This document shows positions 43,712 through 53,739 of a stretch of DNA of 64,000 nt, piece after piece; the first letter of the stretch is position 1; each line of letters starts with the position of its first letter. The translations under genes were made by a program, and so were the position numbers. Where the stretch lies: positions 62,001 through 126,000 of the forward strand of contig JAGFNK010000104.1 in NCBI GenBank assembly GCA_025769875.1, in the 5' to 3' direction. The notes under the pieces were generated by a model. That model saw only the letters and a program-made list of their open reading frames with translations, had not been told where the DNA came from and searched no databases. Source of the stretch: Russula earlei (taxonomy: Eukaryota; Basidiomycota; Agaricomycetes; Russulales; Russulaceae).

Positions 43712-46073
43712 ATGACGACGACTGAGAGTGTATCTCCTCCTGAAGGTGGAGGGCACATCGTCTTGTTCGTCCCTTCAACATTACCCTTAATACTCCAGAC
43801 GTCACCAGATATCCAGGAAACTCATCATTCCGCCGTCGAGTCCCGGATGGAGGGAAATAATTCCCTGGCGAATGAGCCAAGTCGTGGTGGTGGTTCAGCA
43901 TCTGCCAGCGTGAACGATGCAGGCGTTCGACACAGCAAATACTTCTTCGATGATGGAAATGTCACCTTTTTGGTGCGTGGTCTTGATGGTGGTGTGCTCA
44001 CTAGATTCATTGCTTGGATGACATGCAGGTTGACGGCATACTCTTCTGCGTCCATCGATATCTCTTCTCTCGAGGCTCGGAACACTTCTCTGCCCAATTT
44101 GCCCGGCTCGAAGCCAGTGACTATGAAGCCCTCCCTCCGACCATATCACTTGACGACGTCAAATGCAAAGACTTCGAGGCCTTCCTGTCTGTCCTATATT
44201 CCGAGTAAGTGTTATGATCTACTGTTCAGTCAGATTATTATCAAGGCGTTTATGCATACAGAAATTTCGGAGTGGTAGATCTCTCATACGAACAGTGGAA
44301 ATCTGTACTCCACCTCTCCACCCTTTGGGCCTTTCCTTCGCTCCGCAAGTGGGCCTTGAGTTATATGATGCCACCAACACCACATGATCAGCTCTTGCTT
44401 GCGCGTGCATATTCTGTCAGAGATTGGGTGGTCCCTGCTTTGTCGGCGCTGTGCCGACGGAGAGCGCCTCTTAGCCTGGACGAGGCAAGCCAGATGGATA
44501 TTAAGGACGTAGTACTGGTGAACACTGTGCGGGAAGATATCCGCCATCCTGCGCTTCAAGTTGACGTAGACGAGATCCCACTCCGCGTCGAAGCTGCGCA
44601 GGCAAGGTTGCATGCCGATGCAGCTGAGGGTATTGCTGTCCCTCCAGCCATCCTGCAGAGAGGTGCCGTCGGACAGTCGCCATTACCCGTGGTCCTGAAA
44701 CAAGCTTCAAAGAAAGAAGACGATAGTGAACATGGTGTGAGTGTTGACTCCGTCTTCCGTTTGCGATTTCTGAACCGCTATAAGGAGGAACCCTATACGC
44801 TCTCCGCTGCCGGAAGTTAACAGGCCAGAACCGAGCGACACGTCTCGTGGCCCTGATGGAAGACAATCATCAACCATGATGTACCTGCTCGGTAGCTCTC
44901 GATCGGCATCTGTTGATCGCAATAGTGCCGGTAGCGGATTCCAGATAGGCCAGTTTTCGACGTCGGCAATGAAGATGTCGAGCGAAGAACGTTTTCTCGC
45001 CTCCTCCGGACATTTCCCCTCAGTCGGTGGCGTTTCACTCGGTAACAGCCTCCTTGCGATGGCAAGGCCAAATAGCCCAAACGATACTGTACATGACTGT
45101 ACGCCCAGCAAGCACAATGCTAACGAATCAGACCACGCAACGGTCGTTGGAAGGGCCAGTCCCATAGGTCTGGCTTCTAATAATGGTTTCCATGAGGAGC
45201 CTGTTTCCCCACTAAACGCGTCTGCGAATCGTTGGGTGGCGACTAGCACACGTCGCAATGGTTTGGGCCTTTACGGCAAGCAGAAGGTCAGGGGATTGCT
45301 GAATAAGCTCACTATGGTGCGCTTCGACTCCATCTCAGACCAAATCATCACATGGGCGAACAAGTCGGAGAGGGAGAAGGACGGACGGACGTTGAGGCAA
45401 GTCCTCGACCTCGTTTTCGAGGCGGTCATCGATAATGCGACCCTTCCTGAGTTATACGCTCGCCTGTGCCGCAAGATGATGGAACAAATTAGTCACAACA
45501 TACAAGACGACAGAATTAGGAATGCTGCGGGCGAGCCATTCGCTGGTGGCCAGCTGTTCCGGGAATATCTGGTTAACCGCTGCCAGGAGGATTTCGAGCG
45601 TGGGTGGGTCGATAAGGAGACAACTGCTGTCGCTGCCGCGACAAGGACAACAACCCAAGTCACGGCCATCAAAAAGGCCAAATTGAAGACCAGAGGCGAA
45701 GGGTCTGACTTCTATTCCGAGGATGCTTACGCCGTGGCCAAAGCAAAACGTCGTGGATTGGGTCTCATCCATTTCATTGGAGAGCTCTTCAAACTGCAGA
45801 TGCTGACAGAACGTATCATACACTCATGCATCAAGAAGTTCTTCAAAAGCCCTGAAGACGAGGAGATCGAAAGCCTGTGCAAGCTTTTGACAACAGCCGG
45901 CTGTCTCCTCGATACGCAAAATTCTCGGGCTGACCTCGATGTGTACTTTTCGCGTATGCGAGAGTTAACGGAAAACAAAAGCGTCAACGCGCGCATGACG
46001 TTTATGCTCCAAGTAAGTACCACAATTCCTTCTGTTACGTCCCCGTCCAGCACTGCTTGACACGGTTTCTCAG
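43712..46073 (+). pseudogene. BTB - MIF4G half of fusion copy 3, one-base insertion
   Basis: Exons are 43712-43972, 44029-44204 and 44262-46012, with the intron to the F-box exon at 46013-46073. BTB is open. One extra base near 44800-44802 (TACGCTCTCC for TACCCTCCC in the relative at 35100) shifts the frame in the eIF4G-like linker after EEPYTL, and a stop follows at 44818-44820. The proper frame then runs open from about 44821 to MFMLQ, covering all of MIF4G (KVRGLLNKL ... GELFKLQML). MIF4G has small changes, such as KFFKSPEDEE. Pseudogene, or a sequence error at one base. Confidence 0.75.
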
Positions 46074-46118
46074 GATGTCATTGAGCTCCGTGAACGAGGA
46101 TGGATTCCTTCGACAATC

Positions 46119-48189
46119 ATGCCGGTGCCCTCGCTACAAAATATACCGTATGATCTCTTGCTATCCATCGCACAGCATCTCGATCTCGCAGATATCTATG
46201 CTCTTCAATTGGTGCGTAATCGTCGTTTTTTCATCACTCCAGTGATGCACAGTTCCGAATGGTGCCCTCCCGCAGACAGTGCAAGCACCTCCGATACGCG
46301 ATACGCACCCGCCCGGTATATCGGGAGTTGGTGGCCAGCCTTCTTAGGCGATGCCGTGCGCTCCCTCTTTGCGGTTTCAATCATATTTCCGATCTTTCTA
46401 CGGATCAACTTGTCGAAGTAGTGAATCATGCCGCGCGGCTAGAACGAGGTTGGCTCACACGCACGCCGCGACCGGCGTTGAACGCGTTTGTGCCCAAAGG
46501 CGAAGAACCCGTTGACGGGATTGCAACGGGGGGAATAAAGTCAAAATACTGGTACAAGGTTGCCAGGACGCCTCCAGACGAAGAGGTAGATTACCTCTCC
46601 CCAATCACGGCGGGTTACACGATTTGCGCGACGAAGAGCGGCAAGGTGGTCTGCTGGGACGTACATCGGGATGTTGGCATCGCCGAATGGAGCCATGAAG
46701 AACGATGGGAGTTGTGTAAGAGTCGAGTCGAGTTTGAACGACGAACCATATATTTTACGATGACGAAGGCCCTGAGGGGAAGGTGAGTCTTTAGTGATCT
46801 CGTGATGTCTTATATTGGGCTTGAATGCTTCGTTCCAGGGACGATGATAAGGTTACGCAATTTGAACTCGGGAAAATCCACTTCCCAGAGCAGACATCTG
46901 ACTCAGACGAGCAACTTAATCCGTCTTTCTCCACCCTGCGATCGTTCAAGACGCTAGGGGTCGTTATGAATGTGTTCCTGCTGGAACCAGAAACACGCTT
47001 GCTGGCAGGATTGATGTGGATAAGTCGATTCAACAGCATCGGTCTGTACGTGCTATTGGACTGGAACAAGGAAGAATATGTGTTTGTAGATACGGCTATC
47101 CAATGGGTTAGTGAACTACCATGCGACATGAATTTCGGCCTGATAGCCTGGGACTCATCGGTCGTGTTTGTTTCACAGACTGATTCGTCAAAGTGGGCAT
47201 GTATCCTGTGCGATGGTTCAATTGTGATCCATTCGGAAGAGGCAACCTTGGCGTGTCAACATTTTTTCCCCCTATCCGTGCTTTCGCAACACGTCACTGT
47301 ATCTAATCCATCACCCTCATTTGTACCACGGATGACCACGAGACTGGAGCCTACGCGATCGATATGTCGAGATTTCATATTCTCTGTATTGCCACCCGAG
47401 TCATACGCCTCTCCCTTCCGCCAACCGATCTTCCATAATACCCTTATCTTGGGCACAGACAACCAGATCCCTCCAATCATCGTTCCCCAGGAAGAAGACT
47501 CCACATTGCCTACTCACGTGAACAACCCACCCCATCCATGGAGTTATCAGCTGTGGTACCCAGAATATGTGGACTTTGTTCGGCAATGGTGGCCGACACT
47601 CCCTTCTATCCCACGACTCCGCAGCTCAGCGGTGCTTTTCTCGCAACGTCACCCGCATACAAACGTGACGAAGTACGTGCTCGCGCAACATTACTTCACG
47701 GTGCCGCTGAGCGCGTCGAACGCCGAGACGGATGCGAGTGACGCGACGATGCGGATGTGGTATGTGAGCGTTCCGTTCGAGGTTGTCTGTGTGCCGGAAC
47801 AGGTGATGGACGACGACCTTCCGGCGGAGGCCCCTCCACGACAGCGACCTCTATTCGCGGTCGACTTTGGGCACGCGGTGTGGCTGGAACACGTACGGGC
47901 AGCGGACGAGGAGGAGGAAGAGGATCTGTACGAGCGCGGGCAGATGCGTCTCCGGTTCGTGTCGTTTCCAGGTGTGCGGCTGGAGGGTGAAGGTCACGCT
48001 GTGCAGAGCGGGATTGGCGGAGGTGGTGGTCCCGATGGAACGTTCGAGATGGAGGGCACAGTGCGGACGTTGGCGATTCCGGAGGAGTTAGACCTTCACG
48101 AGGTGGATGCGATCAACCTGGACCAGAGCCAGGGTGTAGTGACATTGTCGGTGCGACAGGGGAAGATGTTTATTTTGTGTTACGAGTAA
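46119..48189 (+). CDS. F-box half of fusion copy 3 (open, shifted splice acceptor)
   Basis: Exons are 46119-46211, 46280-46782, 46839-47106 and 47179-48189, giving 624 aa. The first exon extends back to 46074 with the eIF4G tail DVIELRERGWIPSTI. One base has been inserted right after the usual acceptor of intron 1 (CGCAGACAGTGC where others read CGCAGACATGC or CGCAGACGTGC). With the old acceptor the frame is lost; with the new AG made by the insertion, exon 2 begins at TGC and the frame is kept, lacking only one threonine. The F-box is then IYALQL-CKHLRYAIRTRPVY. Intron 3 (47107-47178) is 72 nt and open. A MITE lies 24 bp after the stop codon. Confidence 0.75.
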
Positions 48190-48212
48190 CTGGTCTGCTC
48201 TTGCTTTTGCTT

Positions 48213-48314
48213 TGTCAGAAAATTGGGAGGGCAATTATAATGGATTTTATTTCATTTTATATTTAAATATAATGCTATAAAATCCAATATAATTGCCCTC
48301 CCAATTTTCTGACA
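48213..48314. mobile_element. MITE 1: 102-bp element with ~38-bp terminal inverted repeats
   Basis: The left arm TGTCAGAAAATTGGGAGGGC and the right arm are inverted copies that agree over about 38 bp with one mismatch; only about 26 bp lie between. The whole can fold into one hairpin. No coding capacity. It lies just after the stop codon of the F-box half at 48189. The core GAAA-TTGGGAGG is shared with MITE 2 at 63778. Confidence 0.88.
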
Positions 48315-48556
48315 TTGTTTTGATGATTGGATCTCTGTTGTTGCATTTTGCAAGTAGGGCTGTGCACTGTACCATATTATGGGTACAGGCCGTATATTTG
48401 ATGGGTCTCAACAGGTAATACCTGTCCCATACCTGTACCATATAAACTCTGCAGTGGTCAGCAAACAGGACTGGTACAGGGGATTGAACGGCCATATTAT
48501 GGGTAACCAGTCATATATTAAAGACTAAACTACTCATATGACACTATTTTCACCCT
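48315..48556. other. Spacer with short repeated motifs
   Basis: CCATATTATGGGTA occurs twice (about 48371 and 48492), and GGTAATACCTGT plus CATACCTGTACCATA lie between. It looks like another small palindromic element, but the ends are not clear. No gene. Confidence 0.35.
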
Positions 48557-49115
48557 TTAGGCCCCTTTAACCAACCGAGAATTCTTGAATCTTGAACTTG
48601 AACTTGGATTTCAGGATTTTCCAGGAGTGACAGGAATGACAGGTGTGATGTAAGTGACATAATAAACTAATATGAGTCTATTTCAAATATGAGTTATTTT
48701 TTGGTGTGATTTGCTGGGATTTACATATGATATGTAAAATATTTTTTCTAACTCTTCCTTCCACTCCTTCCAAGTGAGGTATTGCAAGCATGTCATTAAG
48801 GCATATGTGTCACCAATGTGTGGGTGCACATCTTTGTGCAAATTTTGTATGTGCAGCTCTGGTGAAAATGGGGCTGCAAGCACCCAAATGTTGACCTCGA
48901 GCCAGACTGCTTCGACTCCGAGTTTGATGCTGACACATCATGTGTAACCCCATATATGCAAATATGCAAAAGACAACAGAAAAAAATGCATATTAATTTA
49001 TTATATACATCATATCACTTACATCACTCCTGTCACTCCTGTCACTCCCGGAAAATCCCAAAATCCAACTTCAAGTTCAAGATTCAAGAATTCTTGGTTG
49101 GTAAAAGGGGCCTTA
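48557..49115. mobile_element. TIR element, about 560 bp, with ~100-bp inverted ends
   Basis: The left end (48557 onward: AGGCCCCTTTAACCAACC, AGAATTCTTGAATCTTGAAC, GAGTGACAGGAATGACAGG) is the inverse of the right end (up to 49115: GGTTGGTAAAAGGGGCCTTA). The arms agree for about 100 bp, then AT-rich sequence follows. TTA/TA at both borders suggests a TA target duplication. The inside shows no transposase, so it is non-autonomous. A related right end seems present near 52400-52475. Confidence 0.78.
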
Positions 49116-49685
49116 GTGTTTTGTTTGCATGTTCTCATTGCAAGTGCAATTTCCTTTTGACTAGCTAGTATAAGGGTCCTGATGGTCTCTGCCTTCAAGC
49201 TAGCATGACAGAGAGAGATTGTGTCTCGGCACCAGAGAAAACCCTCTCTACAGCCACTGCACTGCAGAAGCTGAAGAGGACAGTGAGCTGTGAACAAACT
49301 CACACCTCACACCTGCATTTGTTATATTTTCTCCAAAGAGGCCATGGATGTGAGTCAGATGCTTGCTCAGCTTCAGTGATTTCCTGCATCTGTGCAGCAT
49401 TCTGGGTTCATGGATGTCATGCTGAGGAGCCTTTAGCATGCATGGAAGAGAACAGAGAGGAAACAAGGGTAGATGTATTCTGAGAGGATTGGGTATGGAT
49501 GCATGTGATTGCAGCATTGAGGCAACATGTGAAATGAAACAAAATGAAACTAAACTTCGAAAGGGTATGGTAGGTGGTAGCAACGAGTGGGCAGTAGTCA
49601 GCATGGCTGAAATGCCATGCAGGGTGGTTGGTCAGCTCTTGAGCATTGGGGGCTTTTGCCTGATGAGGCAGTGGTGCATGGGTGT
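49116..49685. other. Intergenic, no supported gene
   Basis: Short frames on both strands have no domain. The last five bases (GGTGT, 49681-49685) are the left target duplication of the next LTR. Confidence 0.4.
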
Positions 49686-50515
49686 TGTCAAGACACGTAC
49701 TGCTGATCACTAAGGACTCAGGAGCAGGTGGGCAAGGGTTGGAACAGATGGTACGCGGCGAAGGTGGCGTTGAACAGGAGGACGAGCCAAACGACAAGGA
49801 GGTACCAGATGGGGACTGGTAGGTGTTGCAGGAGACAAAGGCGAAGACTAGAGGCCAGTGTAGCAAGGGGGCTTTAAACAAGGCGGTCGTTGAAGAGTAC
49901 CTTGAAGACGAGAGTAGACTTTAAACTGAGCGGTCGCAGGGGAGTACCCAGGAGGATGAGAGTATCACAAATGGACAGTCTGACGACTGCCATGCTTCAT
50001 TGGGGCTTATATACAGTGTACAGGGTTGATTACAAAGAACTGGGACTATTCTAGACTCTTTGGTACCATCCAATAGGACTACAGAGGCATAAACTTGCTT
50101 GTGTCAAGTTTCAGGCTTACTGAGCGCATTACTGATCATTGTGGAGCGATGACATCATTATGATGTCACTGTGGAGTGCTTAGTGAGCCTATGAGGTCAC
50201 TGTGGAGTTGCTCAGTCAGCCATGATGTCATTGGAGCCTTGATGACATTAGATGATTTATGCAACAGTTTCTAAGAGTTTGTGCTGCTGTTTCGGGTCCT
50301 TGGTGGCTGCGTGGCCATGTGGCTGCCACGCGATGATTACCCGATTAGGAAATGGGTGCCTGGTTGTGTTATAGTGCCTTTGCAATAGCGATATCTTTGT
50401 ACTGTAGGAGGGATAGCCCAGAAAATGGAAGGGAGTCGGCAATGCAAAGTGAGAGAGGTCTCTCTTGAGTGAAATAGGACAATCTATGGCCAGGACCTGG
50501 CCTTGGTTTGTAACA
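49686..50515 (-). repeat. Solo LTR, element T copy 3 (830 bp)
   Basis: Begins TGTCAAGACACGTACTGC and ends CTTGGTTTGTAACA. GGTGT is repeated at 49681-49685 and 50516-50520. In minus sense it has TATATAAGCCCCAATGAAGC (near 50005) followed by GCAGTCGTCAGACTGTCC. It is homologous to T1 (30289-31116). No internal domain. Confidence 0.88.
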
Positions 50516-51392
50516 GGTGTGCGCATGCAGGTGAGCATGCACATGCAGGTGAGTGTGCACATGCATGGTAGTGTCAGAGTGTTAAGGCTCCAAAGTGCCT
50601 TAAATAAGATCAATGGTCGCGTCTATAAACACGTCCTACCAATGCAGATATGCTTGAGTCAAGCAAGCAATACTCGTGGAGGGGAAGGAGTGTTAGATCC
50701 TTCTAGAGTATGACAACAAGATGAGAGGGGCTCTGCAGACGGGGTAGGAGTCAACTGTTTGGGATTGGCAAACTAAGTCGAGCTTAAGGCTCAACTGTTT
50801 CTACTGGAGGCTTTATATAGCCCTACAGGGATAAGGTTCATGCTACTGTAGTACTGGTTGGTGCTATAGAAGCAAAAGGCGGCTCATAGAAGCGAGGTTG
50901 CTTCTATGTAAACGATCTCGGTGCTGGAAGCATTAAGTGCTTCCCCAATCAAGGAATCGACGTATGTGGCGGTACAGGAACATCTGGGACAGAAGCAATG
51001 CTACTCATTGCTTCTTCAGTACATCTTCTGAAAGATACGATCAACGCGCTCCGAATGTAATATCAAGGAACATAAACGATCAAGATCTGACGCACGCATA
51101 ATGCAAACAGTGCAGTCCATAGTTCAGGTGTTCCGGCATCTTCCGGACCCCAAACCACTCGGTAACACAGAGGAGGAGCGGGTGTGTACATCAGAGGCGA
51201 GAGGTGGAGGGCATGGAGGCATCTGCATGTGATGTGGTAGTGGGAGAAAGGAGGGTGTTGGGCACATGTGTTGGGTGTTTGGTGGTAACATTGTTGAAGG
51301 CAGAGGAGAGGGAGTGTGCATCAAAGGTGAAAGGCAGAAGGCATGGTGTGCTTGCATGTGTGATGTGGTGGAGGGAGAGAGGGAGTTGCACA
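50516..51392. other. Unassigned repeat-rich spacer
   Basis: 50516-50570 is a short imperfect tandem of CATGCAGGTGAG/GTGCACATGCA units. A TTTATATAGCCC box near 50811 is followed by sequence rich in GAAGC repeats; it may be another old LTR, but the ends are not seen. No gene. Confidence 0.4.
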
Positions 51393-52230
51393 TGTCAAGA
51401 CTGTACTGCTGATCACTGAGGACTCAGGAGCAGGTGGGCAAGGGTCAGAACAGATGGTACGTGGCATAGGCAGCATTGAACAGGAGGACGAGCCAAAGGA
51501 CTAGAAGGTACCAGATGGGGACTGGTATGTGTTGCAGAAGGCAGAGGTGAAGACTGGAGGCCAGTGCAGCAAAGGGGCTTTAGACAAGGTGATTGTTGAA
51601 GAGTACCTTGAAGATGAGGAAGACTTTAAACTGAGCAGTTGCAGGGGAGTACCCAGGAAGATGAGAGTATCACAAATGGACAGTCTGACGACTGCCATGC
51701 TACATTGGGGCTTGTATACTAGTTACAGGTCTGAGTACAAACTACAGAAAGTGACTCAGACTATTTGAACTGCTCCAATCAGATTCTAAAGGCATAAACT
51801 CATTGTGTCAGACCTATGGATGACTCAGGACGATTAGGGAGACAGTGGAGCGATGATATCATGATGATATCACTTGTGGAGTGCTTGGTGAGCATATGAT
51901 GTCATAGTGGAGTTGCTCAGTCAGCTATGATGTCAGTGGCACTCTATGACATCATGTAGATCATCCCAAGAGGTCTAGGAGTCTTTCTAGTGTTTTGGTA
52001 GTAAGTGGTTGAGCAGCCATGTGGCTAGCACATGGTGGGTTACTCCAATAGGAAGAAGGGTGCTCTTAGCAAGTCAGAGGGAATGGGGAATAAGGATCTT
52101 TTGCGATGTACACTTGTAGAAGGGGGTAGTTGATTGGAAACAGAGGTGGATAGAGGGTATGAAGTGAAATGGACTTTCTTGAGTTAAAACAGGATGATGC
52201 ATGGTCAAGGCATGGCCTTGGTTTACAACA
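51393..52230 (-). repeat. LTR element T copy 4 (about 838 bp)
   Basis: Begins TGTCAAGACTGTACTGC and ends CTTGGTTTACAACA, in the same orientation as T3. The promoter region TACATTGGGGCTTGTATAC is near 51704. No clear target duplication (GCACA before, CATTG after). Confidence 0.7.
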
Positions 52231-52379
52231 CATTGCAACAATGTCTTGTGCATTGCAACAGGGCCTCATCACATGCCTTATGCTTCACTGCACCTGCACC
52301 TTGTGACTGTCTGGCAAATGCTGAGAAACCCTAAAAAAAAGACTTCTGATATTATGATATTATGTGATGTCATGATGAG

Positions 52380-52545
52380 TACTCCTGTCATGCAAGTGAC
52401 TCTGGAAACCCCCAAATTTCAATATATTTGCAAAAGTTTCAAAATTTTTGTTGCCATATGGGGCCTTATAGATTAGTTTACTAACCAATATTAGTCTTTT
52501 ATGCACAAGACTGAGCTACAATCCTATAGCTCCAACAAATACACA
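52380..52545. repeat. Ends of two old elements: a TIR element end and a Copia LTR end
   Basis: 52380-52473 ends in GCCATATGGGGCCTTATA and resembles the right arm of the TIR element at 49115. 52470-52540 (TTTACTAACCAATATTAGTC, AAGACTGAGC, ending AGCTCCAACA) resembles the end of the Copia LTR at 22650-22706. Both are fragments. Confidence 0.5.
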
Positions 52546-53739
52546 TGATCACAAAATACATACACTTTTGATCAATTTACCTGTTGAGAAAAGAGGCTGC
52601 TATGAGTCAAGAGGTCATGTGCTCAAAGGCATGTTTTCTGTCCATACAGAAGAACTCAGATATGCCATACAAAGTGATGGCCAACTAACACAAGCTCATT
52701 TTTTCCCTCAGTCTTTTATACACATGGTGAAGATGTGATACCCAGGTGATGGTAACATGTACATTGGGAAGGCAGGCTGGTGGGCCATTGATGTGGGGCA
52801 GAGGCAGAGATGTGTGTGAATGATGCAGAGTGATGGTAGGAGATGAGAGGGGAAACTTTTTGTGTGCATGCAATGGGGTCTTTGAGAACAGTAGGCACTT
52901 ATTGTTATTTTGTTGGCAAAGACAAGCTATTTTATAGGTTTTACAAGTGTTACTTAGGAGATAAAATAGGAGAAAATGATTTTTAGGAGTTTTTGGAGTT
53001 GTAAATGGAACTGAATTGTAGATGGAATCATATAGTAAGGAAACCTCAGACTTCAATGGATATAAGGCATTTGCCTGTCTGTCTGGCTGATGCACTTGCT
53101 CTGAATTTGGTGTGTCCATGTGATTGAGTCATGTGTTGGTGTTTCTGTCAGATACTACAGGAGACATGAAGCCAATATGGAATGAAAAGGTGTTCTCAAT
53201 TTTCAGACATTTTTGATTTTGATCTGATGAAACAAAACCAGAGAGGGAGCAAAAGCAATTTATTCTCCTCTGAGGGGAGTGCAAACAATCAAGGAATCAA
53301 AATGATCCTGGGGATGCACCATGTTGCACTGTCATGCTCCTCCACATGTGCCCCTGGCAGCCTGAAACCACCAACACAAGGCTGAGTTATTATCCTACAC
53401 CTTGAAGATGGTGGGACTGCACAAGTCATTCTCATACATAGACAAACAAAGAAATTAATCACCGTGACTGGCCCAGTCACATCTGGCTCCTTCATTTGGG
53501 GAGTGATCTAACTTAACCCAGCAGCTCAAACCAGGCTAAGTAGTGACTTTAGGCTATGGTATCACCTATAAGACTGCCATGACTAAACATCGTCTGTGGC
53601 CATGTGGGATATACATGGCTAGCACACCTAATATTGAGCAGATTTACATTCAAAACAAGTGACTGTACGTTTCGCCACAAGATACCTAGCTGTATTAACG
53701 AAGAGAGATACAGGATACAAACAAGCAGGAGCAGACCAG
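52546..53739. other. Intergenic; right part is 3' flank of the minus-strand fusion gene
   Basis: No gene is recognised in 52546-53500. 53500-53739 matches the 3' flanks of other F-box copies, such as 31240-31481 (segment CATGTGGGATATA, CGAAGAGAGATACAGGATAC). Confidence 0.45.

Noticed and set aside
51388..52235. Target duplication around LTR T4
   Set aside because: GCACA and CATTG do not match; a shift of the right end by three bases gives only a 4 of 5 match (ACACA).
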